Positions 1 to 6,103 are shown, counted from the stretch's first letter. The stretch is DNA of 6,168 nucleotides from CAIPFQ01 sp035480615 (GCA_035480615.1 DATIHO010000074.1:1-6168); one strand, 5' to 3'. Program-made: numbers and translations. The notes: generated from the sequence alone by a model not told the origin.

Positions 1-1037
1 TCCACCCTTGCTTCATAGTCGCTTTGTTTATGAATGAGGAGATCCCCTTTGTCCTGGCTGTAAGCGTCTAAAAATATGGGTTCCGGCTTTCCAAGCCATT
101 TGTTGAGTCTGTCAGATTGATATCGATGCTGCTTATACAAATGGCCGCGCATTTCCTCTGCGGATAACTCCGCCCGGGTCAGTTGCTCCACCTCGGTTAA
201 ACCATTGAGCTCGTCATTTGCATAAGGGACGCTTCTGAAGATCGCCTGGGTATCGAGGTTGCTTTGCGCCAATTGCGCGATCAGTTCCTCGAGCTGGCGA
301 AGTTCGCGCAGCGTTTTTTGCTTCTTCGCTCCGTGATCGATAGGGATGTTTGCGAGCTCGACTCGTTTAGCGTCTCGCAGCGTCTCTAATTCTTCTCGCA
401 GCTTTCGGATAAAAGCGTCGGCTGCGTCAATTTTTTGCGTCGCCGAATCAGCCAAGCCGCCCGGTGCATAGGCTTGTAAAGAGGCGTCCAGGGAAGCGTG
501 ATGCTGCTCAAGATACTTTTCTTTCGAAATATGGTGCGCCTGATGCCAGCTTTGAGTGCTGATCTGCAACGGTTTATTTTGGACGAGCGGTCGGTTTGAG
601 CCGATGTCCGGATCCGTTGTCATGGGAGATGCAATTTGTTTTCCAGCAATGAACGCGTTCCGTTGGAGATCGGTATCTTGTATCTCTTTAAAACTTAAGG
701 ATATAAGTTTGAACCCGTCTTCATAACTAATGATTCCCGACGTCCAGTTGACCTCCAGTTTTCGTGCATTGGGGCACGAGAGATCCCCTTGCCTCTCACG
801 GACATACGCGTCGAGAGCCTTCAGGGTGTCGTTAGCTAAGTTGTTGATCTTTTGATCTTTAGAACCTTCATACTTGTCATCGCTCGGGTCTATTTGTGTG
901 ATGGGAATACGGTATATGCCATCGGGAAGGCATACTTTGCTATAAAGGACGACCCCTCCAATTCCTTTGATTTTGGGCTTCTTATCGTCAACGTAAACAG
1001 CTGAAAAATCGAATCCGGGGGGGATGGGGCTTGCCAT
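1..1037 (-). CDS. Hypothetical protein, 3' end beyond window
   Basis: I do not recognise this family. An uninterrupted frame of 345 codons runs leftward from ATG at 1037-1035 to the window edge with no stop, so the C-terminus is missing. GAGGAG (1054-1049) lies 11 nt upstream of the ATG, and an extended -10 promoter lies just beyond it, which supports this start. The product begins MASPIPPGFDF, has no signal peptide or membrane helix, and looks cytosolic or exported by a leaderless route. Residues 1-120 look globular with alternating strands. A His-rich patch lies at about 166-180 (HQAHH and EQHH). Residues about 200-262 are rich in Leu, Glu, Lys and Arg in heptad-like spacing and probably form a coiled coil or helical hairpin. 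Residues 280-345 are again charged and helical. It is divergent from the operon to its right and may share regulation with it. Being a gene is near certain; its function is unknown. Confidence 0.9.
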   Translation of the reverse strand, partial: MASPIPPGFDFSAVYVDDKKPKIKGIGGVVLYSKVCLPDGIYRIPITQIDPSDDKYEGSKDQKINNLANDTLKALDAYVRERQGDLSCPNARKLEVNWTSGIISYEDGFKLISLSFKEIQDTDLQRNAFIAGKQIASPMTTDPDIGSNRPLVQNKPLQISTQSWHQAHHISKEKYLEQHHASLDASLQAYAPGGLADSATQKIDAADAFIRKLREELETLRDAKRVELANIPIDHGAKKQKTLRELRQLEELIAQLAQSNLDTQAIFRSVPYANDELNGLTEVEQLTRAELSAEEMRGHLYKQHRYQSDRLNKWLGKPEPIFLDAYSQDKGDLLIHKQSDYEARV

Positions 1038-1063
1038 ATTAATAATATCTCCTCTTTATCTAT

Positions 1064-1092
1064 ATTATAGCACTTATTTATTAAGAAGTAAA
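1064..1092 (-). promoter_or_regulatory. Sigma-70-type promoter of the leftward gene
   Basis: Read on the minus strand, TTTACT (1092-1087, four of six matches to the -35 consensus) is followed by a 17-nt spacer and then TGCTATAAT (1072-1064), a perfect -10 with the TGn extension. Transcription would begin near 1057 and give a leader of about 20 nt that includes the GAGGAG ribosome binding site. This is prediction from consensus only, but spacing, -10 and gene position all agree. Confidence 0.65.
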
Positions 1093-1106
1093 TATATAAT
1101 TATATA
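1093..1106. promoter_or_regulatory. 14-bp perfect palindrome, possible operator
   Basis: TATATAATTATATA is a perfect inverted repeat, separated by no bases from the -35 box of the leftward promoter (1092-1087) and lying between two divergent genes. A dimeric regulator could bind here. The region is over 80 percent A+T, so such palindromes arise easily by chance; the position rather than the sequence makes it worth listing. Confidence 0.25.
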
Positions 1107-1151
1107 GATTTGAATAATGGGATAAAAACATATATTAAATAAATTTTAAAT

Positions 1152-1164
1152 ATGATATTATCAT
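1152..1164. promoter_or_regulatory. 6-1-6 inverted repeat upstream of the operon, possible operator or promoter overlap
   Basis: ATGATA-T-TATCAT is a perfect inverted repeat ending 6 bp before the ribosome binding site of the first operon gene. It overlaps two -10-like hexamers on the plus strand, TATGAT (1151-1156) and TATTAT (1156-1161), neither with a convincing -35. If the operon promoter is here, a protein bound to this repeat would block it. No other plus-strand promoter in 1038-1183 is better: TTGAAT (1110-1115) and TATATT (1131-1136) are only 15 bp apart. Confidence 0.3.
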
Positions 1165-1183
1165 GATTAGAAAGGTGGAATAG

Positions 1184-1480
1184 ATGATGAACAAAACAAA
1201 ACAGAAAACCTTAAAAAGAAGCAAAGAAGGGCAAAATCCTCAGATAGCCCAGTTAACGGAAGCCTTTGAGGCTTTTCAGGTTCAGTATGCGGCAGGCGTC
1301 CCCCAAGATGAGGGTGCCGAGAAACACCTAAATGACTTATATGCAGATGTTTGGAAAAACATTGAAACAGTCGCGAATTCTTTGGGATTTGACAGCCGGC
1401 TCTTTATAGAGCGGCTTTTCGCTGCAGCGGGCTTAAGCGTTGAAGAAGCGCTCGAACTATACGAAATATCTAAAAAATAA
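1184..1480 (+). CDS. Small hypothetical protein, first gene of the five-gene operon
   Basis: A 98-residue protein of no family I recognise. The first 17 residues are strongly basic (Lys/Arg-rich); the rest is acidic and predicted helical, with helices at about 20-36, 45-66, 70-82 and 84-96. It has no cysteine, signal peptide or membrane segment. AAAGGTGG at 1171-1178 is the ribosome binding site. It lies 5 nt from the ATG at 1184 and 8 nt from a second in-frame ATG at 1187, so the true start may be 1187, which removes one Met. It is followed after 18 bp by the 287-aa gene. Small acidic helical proteins leading operons of exported proteins are often chaperones, but nothing in the sequence proves that, and there are no TPR motifs of the SycD type. 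Confidence 0.85.
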   Translation: MMNKTKQKTLKRSKEGQNPQIAQLTEAFEAFQVQYAAGVPQDEGAEKHLNDLYADVWKNIETVANSLGFDSRLFIERLFAAAGLSVEEALELYEISKK

Positions 1481-1498
1481 AAAAAGGCAAGGTTAAAA

Positions 1499-2362
1499 AT
1501 GACAGGTTTAGTGAGTTGGACTTTTCAAGATGATTATCAAAATTTAATATCGAGCTGCGACGCGCACGCATCGGCTGTAAATCAACAAACGGAGGATGCC
1601 AAAAATTATCACAACACAGTCATAGAGCAGATGAATAAATACCTTCAGGGTAAGAATCCTGAACTTGCTTTGATCTATTTTCTCTATGTTGTCATGGCTT
1701 CGACAAACCCGGATAATAATGCAAACATTTTAGGGCTTGCCGGCGACCAGACGAATGTATTGGGTCAAGCGATGTCTGCATCGGCAGGAGAAACCAGGCT
1801 GTCGACCGATTTGCAAAACCTCTTTTCCGACAACATCTCCACTTCAAGCGTTCCTGAGAATATGCAGGTAGGCACCATGAACAATGCCGTCGGTCAGTTG
1901 ATTGACGTGTTCACCAACCCTTTAAACAAAGACTATGCAAGTGTGGTAGGTTCGTTTGATGCAAGCTCGAGAAGCTCTATCGTTCAACAGCTTAAGTCGA
2001 TTCAAGGTACTATGCAGGAATATTTTTCTCCAACGAATGCGGATGGCACTCTTAACGCTCAACCATCCGGGAAGGAGGATGGACTCGATAACGAAAACCC
2101 CCCGAAGCTCATGAGCTTCCATGCCATGAATACGAACATGTCGAGCAAAGACGATGTAGGCCATGCGGTAGAGGCTTCGAAACAGCTTACACAAGCTTTC
2201 CAGACTTTGGGCTCCATTACTCAAAACATCAACGCGGCGCTGAACCAACAGGTTTCGCAAGCGACCGCTTTCACGCAAAACGAGCAGGCATTCTACAGTT
2301 CTTTGATGAAGAGTACGCTCGACATGATCAACCAGAATGTGAACAACCAGGTAAGGGGGTAA
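1499..2362 (+). CDS. Hypothetical Asn/Gln/Ser-rich helical protein, candidate secreted protein
   Basis: A 287-residue protein of unknown family. AAGG (1489-1492) lies 6 nt before the ATG. It has no Sec signal peptide. A single short hydrophobic stretch at residues 56-68 (ALIYFLYVVMAS) follows a polar helical N-terminus. The middle (about 95-210) is rich in Ser, Asn, Asp and Gly and includes a likely disordered loop at 178-202. Residues 217-285 are a long low-charge helix rich in Gln, Asn and Ala with hydrophobic residues at heptad-like spacing, suggesting a coiled coil. There is one cysteine (C20). A short hydrophobic helix plus a C-terminal coiled coil in a Ser/Asn-rich protein resembles type III secretion filament or translocator proteins in outline only; I see no diagnostic motif. 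Its stop is 6 bp from the next start, so the two are very probably translated from one message. Confidence 0.88.
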   Translation: MTGLVSWTFQDDYQNLISSCDAHASAVNQQTEDAKNYHNTVIEQMNKYLQGKNPELALIYFLYVVMASTNPDNNANILGLAGDQTNVLGQAMSASAGETRLSTDLQNLFSDNISTSSVPENMQVGTMNNAVGQLIDVFTNPLNKDYASVVGSFDASSRSSIVQQLKSIQGTMQEYFSPTNADGTLNAQPSGKEDGLDNENPPKLMSFHAMNTNMSSKDDVGHAVEASKQLTQAFQTLGSITQNINAALNQQVSQATAFTQNEQAFYSSLMKSTLDMINQNVNNQVRG

Positions 2363-2368
2363 TGGGTT

Positions 2369-2770
2369 ATGATGGGCTATGCTGCTATAGCAAAAGGCGT
2401 TGGCGCCGAGAACACTGAGAACCTTTGGGCTCAGATTACGACAGCTTTGCAGGGGATTAAACTGGGGCTTCCGCTGATTGGTTTGAACCAGCAATGGATA
2501 GATCAGATTGCGACGGATTCGCTGAACTACTCCAACGATATGGCGGCTTCCATCCGTGATCCGTCCAAAGTGGTGAATGCCGCTCAAGACAACGTACAGA
2601 AAGATTTGGATCAAAGCAAATTCGATTTGCAGGTCAACAGTTTTCAAAACATTATTGAAACGATCAAATCGAGCGCTTCGTATTTAGGACAAAATCTGGA
2701 CAACGTTTTCAAATTGGCCGGTACGGTAGAAGAGTTATTAGCATATTATCAAAGTTTAAATATTGTATAA
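2369..2770 (+). CDS. Small hypothetical helical protein, third gene of the operon
   Basis: A 133-residue protein without cysteine, signal peptide or clear membrane helix, and of no family I recognise. GGGGG at 2354-2359, inside the end of the upstream gene, lies 9 nt from the ATG at 2369; a second ATG follows directly at 2372. Residues 18-50 form a mildly hydrophobic segment with KLGLPLIGL at 31-39. Residues 64-130 look like one or two long amphipathic helices (DNVQKDLDQSKFDLQV, then SFQNIIETIK and DNVFKLAGTVEELLAYYQ). The size and all-helical character fit a structural subunit or a partner of its larger neighbours. The 6-bp gap to the 287-aa gene suggests coupled translation and matched expression. 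An overlapping ATG at 2362 (TAATG) is in another frame and ends after 18 codons, so it is not the start. Confidence 0.87.
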   Translation: MMGYAAIAKGVGAENTENLWAQITTALQGIKLGLPLIGLNQQWIDQIATDSLNYSNDMAASIRDPSKVVNAAQDNVQKDLDQSKFDLQVNSFQNIIETIKSSASYLGQNLDNVFKLAGTVEELLAYYQSLNIV

Positions 2771-2785
2771 CAGGGGATTTTTAAA

Positions 2786-3355
2786 ATGAGTAGTACATCT
2801 GTATTTACAAACGCGGTGATTGAAGTTTTACAGGCGAATACCGGTAGCTTGAGCGCGCTGAACGCAATATCGAATCTTTGGAGCACAAGTACGCAAAATA
2901 TTGGTAATAATTGGCTGGAATTTCAAGATAATATGGGCACAGAAGCTACGAAGGGCAAGCCGAAGCCAGCTGCCGGAAGTCTGGACGAGGCTATCTGGGA
3001 GGTTGAAAACAATATTAATAATATGAAGTTATCGGATATTTTTAGCAATTTAACACAATACTCGGTGAACGATTGGTGTATGGATGCAGTCACCACATTG
3101 CAATCGCTTGTTGCGGCTCAATGGGGTACTTATTCGGACAAAGCGCCTATTTGGAACGGGATTTTAGCGCAGGAGGCGACAGCGGTCCAATCGACATCGG
3201 GACAATACACTTCGACAGGGGATGCGGAAATCAAGTCGTGCGTCAGCGCATTGCAAAACGCAAGTTCCGCAGGGCAACCCGTTTCGGATGCAGGGAAAGC
3301 GGTCATCGGAGTTTTATCAAACGGAGCCAGCGCACAAGGGCCAATTGCCGCTTAA
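2786..3355 (+). CDS. Hypothetical Ser/Ala-rich protein, candidate secreted protein
   Basis: A 189-residue protein of unknown family. AGGGG (2772-2776) lies 9 nt before the ATG. The N-terminus (MSSTSVFTNAVIEV) is rich in Ser and Thr, the kind of composition seen in type III secretion signals, and there is no Sec signal peptide. Features in order are a helical N-terminal third; a basic Pro/Lys linker at about 55-63 (TKGKPKPAAG); a Trp-containing helical middle (W71, W97, W113 and W123); and a small-residue, Ser/Ala/Gly-rich tail at about 135-189. There are two cysteines, C98 and C152. Low charge and abundant Asn, Ser and Ala match its neighbours and set the cluster apart from the genes on the opposite strand. 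Membership of the operon is clear; secretion is inference. Confidence 0.87.
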   Translation: MSSTSVFTNAVIEVLQANTGSLSALNAISNLWSTSTQNIGNNWLEFQDNMGTEATKGKPKPAAGSLDEAIWEVENNINNMKLSDIFSNLTQYSVNDWCMDAVTTLQSLVAAQWGTYSDKAPIWNGILAQEATAVQSTSGQYTSTGDAEIKSCVSALQNASSAGQPVSDAGKAVIGVLSNGASAQGPIAA

Positions 3356-3410
3356 TGGATAAAATACTGTTAACAAATTTAAAAGAATGAAAGGATAAAA
3401 AAGGTGAATT

Positions 3411-4475
3411 ATGAGTAGTAGTAGTTTAGTACAAAACGATTATATTGCAACAAATGATCCGGGAATCAATAACTCGGGTCCCATGGAGAAGACAAGTGCG
3501 CCGAAAACCGAAGCGTCGCAGCAGACTGGCATCTTCGATCCCACTACGCTGCCATTTGGCATGGGGATGATGATCATGCTCGCATTTTTTGAGATACTCA
3601 AGTACCTAAACCAGATGTCTCAACAAAATTATCAAGCAGTGATGGATTCCGTAAAAACCATGATCGGTGATGATAAGAATAACCAATCAGGGTTAATCGA
3701 AATCTGGGTCGAGCAGGGCATGAATGCCGCTACTAAAACAGGCCAGCAAATGACGGATCAAGCGTGGGGGTCGCTCATTGGTGCAGGCGTAGGCGTTTTG
3801 ACTACGGGACTGACGATCTGGTCAGGCCTACGAAATACATCGAGTGGTATGTTTGCTTCTACAGAGAAAAAAGCTGCTGACCTCGGATTGGGAAATGCCC
3901 AAAAGTATCAAACCATGTTGAAAGGGGTTAATCCGGCTGATAAGGTTGCAGCAAATGTGGCGGAAGTGGAGGCTGATGCGCTTGATGGCGCACCGAATCC
4001 TAACCTGGGACAGGTAATCAATCCTGCTACCCGTAAAAATGAGTTGAGGGACGGGATTAATATCCATAATTATAATGATAAAGACGTCGATACGAAAGCG
4101 GCGGCGGCGGCTTTGAAAAGTGAGGCAGGCCCGGGATATTCGGCAGCTCTCAAAGAAGCCGAAAAACAGACGGAGAATGCGACAAATCACGTGCGTAGCT
4201 TCGATGGCAAGCTCCAAACCCAGGTGAATTTCCTGAACATAGGCAACGGAGCAGGCACCAACGCCGCCAAAGGTGGTTCCGACATGATCGCTGCTAAGGA
4301 CGCTGTGGAATCGGGCCAGGATAAAGCGCGTGCGGAAGCGTTGCAGCAAGTCACACAAAATTTCAACCAGGTGCAAAATACTGCGGCGCAGAATGCGCAA
4401 CAGCAGCAACAGCAGCAGGGAGATCAGGCCAACGCTCTGGCCAACGCGCTTCGCGCTATCAATTCTCCAGCGTAG
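3411..4475 (+). CDS. Hypothetical protein with two hydrophobic helices, translocator-like layout
   Basis: A 354-residue protein, last gene of the operon. AAGGTG (3401-3406) lies 4 nt before the ATG, with a second AAAGGA at 3390-3395. The polar, Ser/Asn/Thr-rich N-terminus (MSSSSLVQND and on) resembles a type III secretion signal and is not a Sec signal. Hydrophobic segment 1 spans about 47-66 (LPFGMGMMIMLAFFEILKYL) and segment 2 about 119-140, Gly-rich (SLIGAGVGVLTTGLTIW). The 52 residues between them are polar. Residues 150-310 are hydrophilic and Ala/Lys/Glu-rich, probably helical. Residues 311-350 are Gln/Asn/Ala-rich with seven consecutive Gln at 330-336. There is no cysteine. Two membrane segments in a long hydrophilic, partly coiled-coil protein without a signal peptide is the known layout of YopB/IpaB/CopB-type pore-forming translocators. 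The resemblance is architectural; I see no family motif. An integral membrane protein of another kind is the main alternative. Confidence 0.88.
   Translation: MSSSSLVQNDYIATNDPGINNSGPMEKTSAPKTEASQQTGIFDPTTLPFGMGMMIMLAFFEILKYLNQMSQQNYQAVMDSVKTMIGDDKNNQSGLIEIWVEQGMNAATKTGQQMTDQAWGSLIGAGVGVLTTGLTIWSGLRNTSSGMFASTEKKAADLGLGNAQKYQTMLKGVNPADKVAANVAEVEADALDGAPNPNLGQVINPATRKNELRDGINIHNYNDKDVDTKAAAAALKSEAGPGYSAALKEAEKQTENATNHVRSFDGKLQTQVNFLNIGNGAGTNAAKGGSDMIAAKDAVESGQDKARAEALQQVTQNFNQVQNTAAQNAQQQQQQQGDQANALANALRAINSPA
4398..4418 (+). repeat. CAR trinucleotide run encoding seven glutamines
   Basis: Seven consecutive glutamine codons (CAA and CAG mixed) encode residues 330-336 of the 354-aa protein. Such runs can change length by slippage. 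The interruptions by CAA at the first and fourth codons would tend to slow this. Length changes by whole codons would keep the frame. Confidence 0.8.
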
Positions 4476-4509
4476 TACCCATCGTAACAAATTGGGTATA
4501 CAGTGCACC

Positions 4510-4543
4510 GAGCCGGGCTGTAAAACAGCCCGGCTCTTTTTTT
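4510..4543 (+). terminator. Intrinsic terminator of the five-gene operon
   Basis: GAGCCGGGCTG (4510-4520) and CAGCCCGGCTC (4526-4536) form a perfect 11-bp GC-rich stem with a TAAAA loop, followed directly by seven T (4537-4543). It lies 34 bp after the stop of the last operon gene. Read on the minus strand the stem is not followed by a T run, so it serves the rightward operon and not the convergent ATPase gene. Confidence 0.95.
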
Positions 4544-4602
4544 GTTTACAGTTTTTGACAACTGCCTTTCGTGCCCGCGCTCGCCGCCCGAATCGATTGA
4601 AA

Positions 4603-5889
4603 TCAGGAATGATCATTTGTTTCGAATGACGCAAGGAAATCGAGATAATTTTCACGGGTAACAATGAGACCTTTTACGCCTAATTCTTTTTCTGCTTCAT
4701 TGAGAGCGTTTTGCTCTCGTTGGAAGGTATCTTTTTCCTGGATATCATAGCAGACTTGCATGAGGTGCAAACGGCCGTCAAATCCATGGGCGATAAAATC
4801 GACCTCTTTTCCTGACTCTGTTGTATAGTAATATACTTCTTCGCATCCATGGCGACGTAAATCCAAGTAAACGAGCGTTTCAAATAACCGTCCCAGATTC
4901 TGAGTGATTCCAATCATGTGCGATCTGGCTAAACCGGTATCAACCGCATAGACTTTTCGAGGGTTGCTCTCTTGTTTTCTCCGCGATTCAGAATAAAGAG
5001 GGATCAGTGCGATCAAATAACAATCGGTAATGTATCCGAAATATTCGTAAATAGTGGATTTCCCGATTTTATATCCTTGGCTTTGTAAGTCATGGAACAG
5101 TTTGTTGAAAGTGATTAATTTTCCTGTGTTGCCTAATGCGAATTTTATTAGATAACGCACTAAATGTTCGTTTTTTACCTCGTGCCTTTCCAAGATATCT
5201 CTTAAGATGGTCACGCTCACGTAATCTTGATGGACTCTTCGACGGTCGATTTCGGAATAATCGATCGGTTCGGGGAACCCCCCCTTTAGCAAATAATCAC
5301 GCAAGAGAGCCAAGTATTCATCTCTTGCCCGGGGACTCATCGGGCCTGCTGCGACCTTTGGCAAATGGCTGGCTTGGAGAAATTCGGAAAGGCTATAGGG
5401 CCAAACTTCGGTAGAAATAGCCCGTCCGCGTAGTTCTGTGGCGATTTCTTTGCTTAAGAGGCGGGCGGAAGAACCGGAAAGGTAGAGAGAAACATCCTTG
5501 GTGTCGTGTAGTCGCCGCATGAGTTTAGACCAATCGGGCGCGTTTTGGACCTCATCCAAGAAAAGATAGCAATGGCGCTGGTGATTTTGAGGATACAATT
5601 CATAAAAACCATCGATGAGTTCTCCCAGCGTTCCTTTATCGAATTCGGGAAGACGATCATCCTCGAGATTTAAATAATAGATCTGCTCGCGAGTGACCCC
5701 TGTTTCCAGAAGTTCGTTGATCCTTTGGTAAAGGAGGTGGCTCTTTCCGATGCGTCTCATTCCCAAGATTGTTGAGATTTTTTTTGGGAGCTCGACAATT
5801 TTCATATTGCGGCGATGTAGGGGAATAGGAAGCCGCTCATAAAATTCCAATAATAACTGCTCTGTACTTCTCTTGAGTTCTCTGTCCAT
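4603..5889 (-). CDS. AAA ATPase, AAA_14 plus DUF4143 family
   Basis: A complete 428-residue protein, the usual length for this widespread but functionally obscure bacterial and archaeal family. Residues 36-170 are the AAA_14 domain: Walker A GMRRIGKS (43-50), Walker B CYLFLDE (107-113, D112/E113), and the sensor-like segment LYLSGSSARLL (135-145). GGFPE (203-207) is typical of the family. The DUF4143 domain follows from about 235, with helix-turn-helix-like STIYEYFGYI (278-287) and YAVDTGL (314-320). The C-terminal part resembles a PD-(D/E)XK fold: E337, GKEVDFI (360-366, D364) and MQVCYDI (377-383). Q378 sits where a nuclease would place the second acidic residue and no catalytic Lys follows it, so cleavage is doubtful. 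The protein is cytosolic. There is no Shine-Dalgarno before the ATG at 5889; a -10-like TATGAT (5901-5896) would start a nearly leaderless message. The N-terminal residues before Walker A fit the family, so this start is preferred. It stands alone, convergent with the operon, as these genes often do. Confidence 0.93.
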   Translation of the reverse strand: MDRELKRSTEQLLLEFYERLPIPLHRRNMKIVELPKKISTILGMRRIGKSHLLYQRINELLETGVTREQIYYLNLEDDRLPEFDKGTLGELIDGFYELYPQNHQRHCYLFLDEVQNAPDWSKLMRRLHDTKDVSLYLSGSSARLLSKEIATELRGRAISTEVWPYSLSEFLQASHLPKVAAGPMSPRARDEYLALLRDYLLKGGFPEPIDYSEIDRRRVHQDYVSVTILRDILERHEVKNEHLVRYLIKFALGNTGKLITFNKLFHDLQSQGYKIGKSTIYEYFGYITDCYLIALIPLYSESRRKQESNPRKVYAVDTGLARSHMIGITQNLGRLFETLVYLDLRRHGCEEVYYYTTESGKEVDFIAHGFDGRLHLMQVCYDIQEKDTFQREQNALNEAEKELGVKGLIVTRENYLDFLASFETNDHS

Positions 5890-5899
5890 TTCTTTATCA

Positions 5900-5940
5900 T
5901 ATCAAAAAGGTATGCTTTCTGGGAAGCCCACTTTTTGATA
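5900..5940. repeat. 10-bp perfect inverted repeat upstream of the ATPase gene
   Basis: TATCAAAAAG (5900-5909) and CTTTTTGATA (5931-5940) are perfect inverted copies around a 21-nt loop. The right arm extends as GATAAAG (5937-5943), which can also pair with CTTTATC (5892-5898), giving an alternative register. It begins 11 bp upstream of the ATPase start codon and overlaps the only -10-like hexamer there, so an operator or RNA structure is possible. The stem is AT-rich and has no T run, so it is not an obvious terminator. Confidence 0.4.
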
Positions 5941-5969
5941 AAGGTGTCCTTCCATGAAGGCACACCTTT
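5940..5969. repeat. Stem-loop upstream of the ATPase gene
   Basis: AAAGGTGT (5940-5947) pairs with ACACCTTT (5962-5969) and CCTTC (5948-5952) with GAAGG (5956-5960). C5961 is bulged and the loop is CAT (5953-5955). The 13-pair stem directly abuts the inverted repeat at 5900-5940. No T run follows on either strand, so a terminator is unlikely. It may be a structured leader, a protein-binding site or a remnant of a small mobile element. Confidence 0.45.
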
Positions 5970-6071
5970 AAAAACAGTTTTGGTTCTTCCGACAAATGAG
6001 TACCTGTAGCGGGTAAGGGCATTAAGTCCGCAGTTTTTATGAGCCTTAATTATCAGCATGTTGCAAAATGA

Positions 6072-6096
6072 ACCACAGAGATAGATACCACAGAGA
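6072..6096. repeat. Direct repeat pair ACCACAGAGA
   Basis: ACCACAGAGA occurs at 6072-6081 and 6087-6096, separated by 5 bp. It lies 8 bp past the stop of the GxxExxY gene; on that gene's strand it reads as two TCTCTGTGGT units. From memory, tandem CTCTGTGG-type motifs beside GxxExxY genes occur in many unrelated environmental bacteria, and their meaning is not known to me. Confidence 0.6.
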
Positions 6097-6103
6097 GAAG
6101 AAC

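Noticed and set aside
1110..1136. TTGAAT and TATATT as the operon promoter
   Set aside because: The spacing is only 15 bp and the surrounding sequence is so AT-rich that hexamer matches carry little weight.
1922..2647. Long minus-strand open frame (241 codons) opposite the 287-aa and 133-aa genes
   Set aside because: It spans the boundary of two well-supported rightward genes with ribosome binding sites, and its product is Arg/His/Ile-rich with no recognisable motif, as expected of an antisense shadow.
3355..3390. Tiny frame of 11 codons (MDKILLTNLKE) starting in a TAATG overlap after the 189-aa gene
   Set aside because: Translation by stop-start coupling is conceivable, but the length is too short to assess and there is no other support.
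3828..4664. Minus-strand open frame (278 codons) opposite the 354-aa gene, the terminator and the end of the ATPase gene
   Set aside because: It runs through the operon terminator and overlaps the ATPase 3' end. Its Arg/Ile/Leu-rich sequence includes a poly-Leu run that is simply the Gln codon run read in reverse.
5940..5969. Stem-loop considered as a terminator for the GxxExxY gene
   Set aside because: On the minus strand it is followed by ATCAAAAAG rather than a T run, and it lies well over 100 bp downstream of that gene.
5802..6059. 85-codon minus-strand frame upstream of and overlapping the ATPase start
   Set aside because: It runs through both stem-loops and overlaps the confident ATPase N-terminus in another frame. 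I recognise no family, though part of it looks protein-like, so a decayed gene cannot be wholly excluded.
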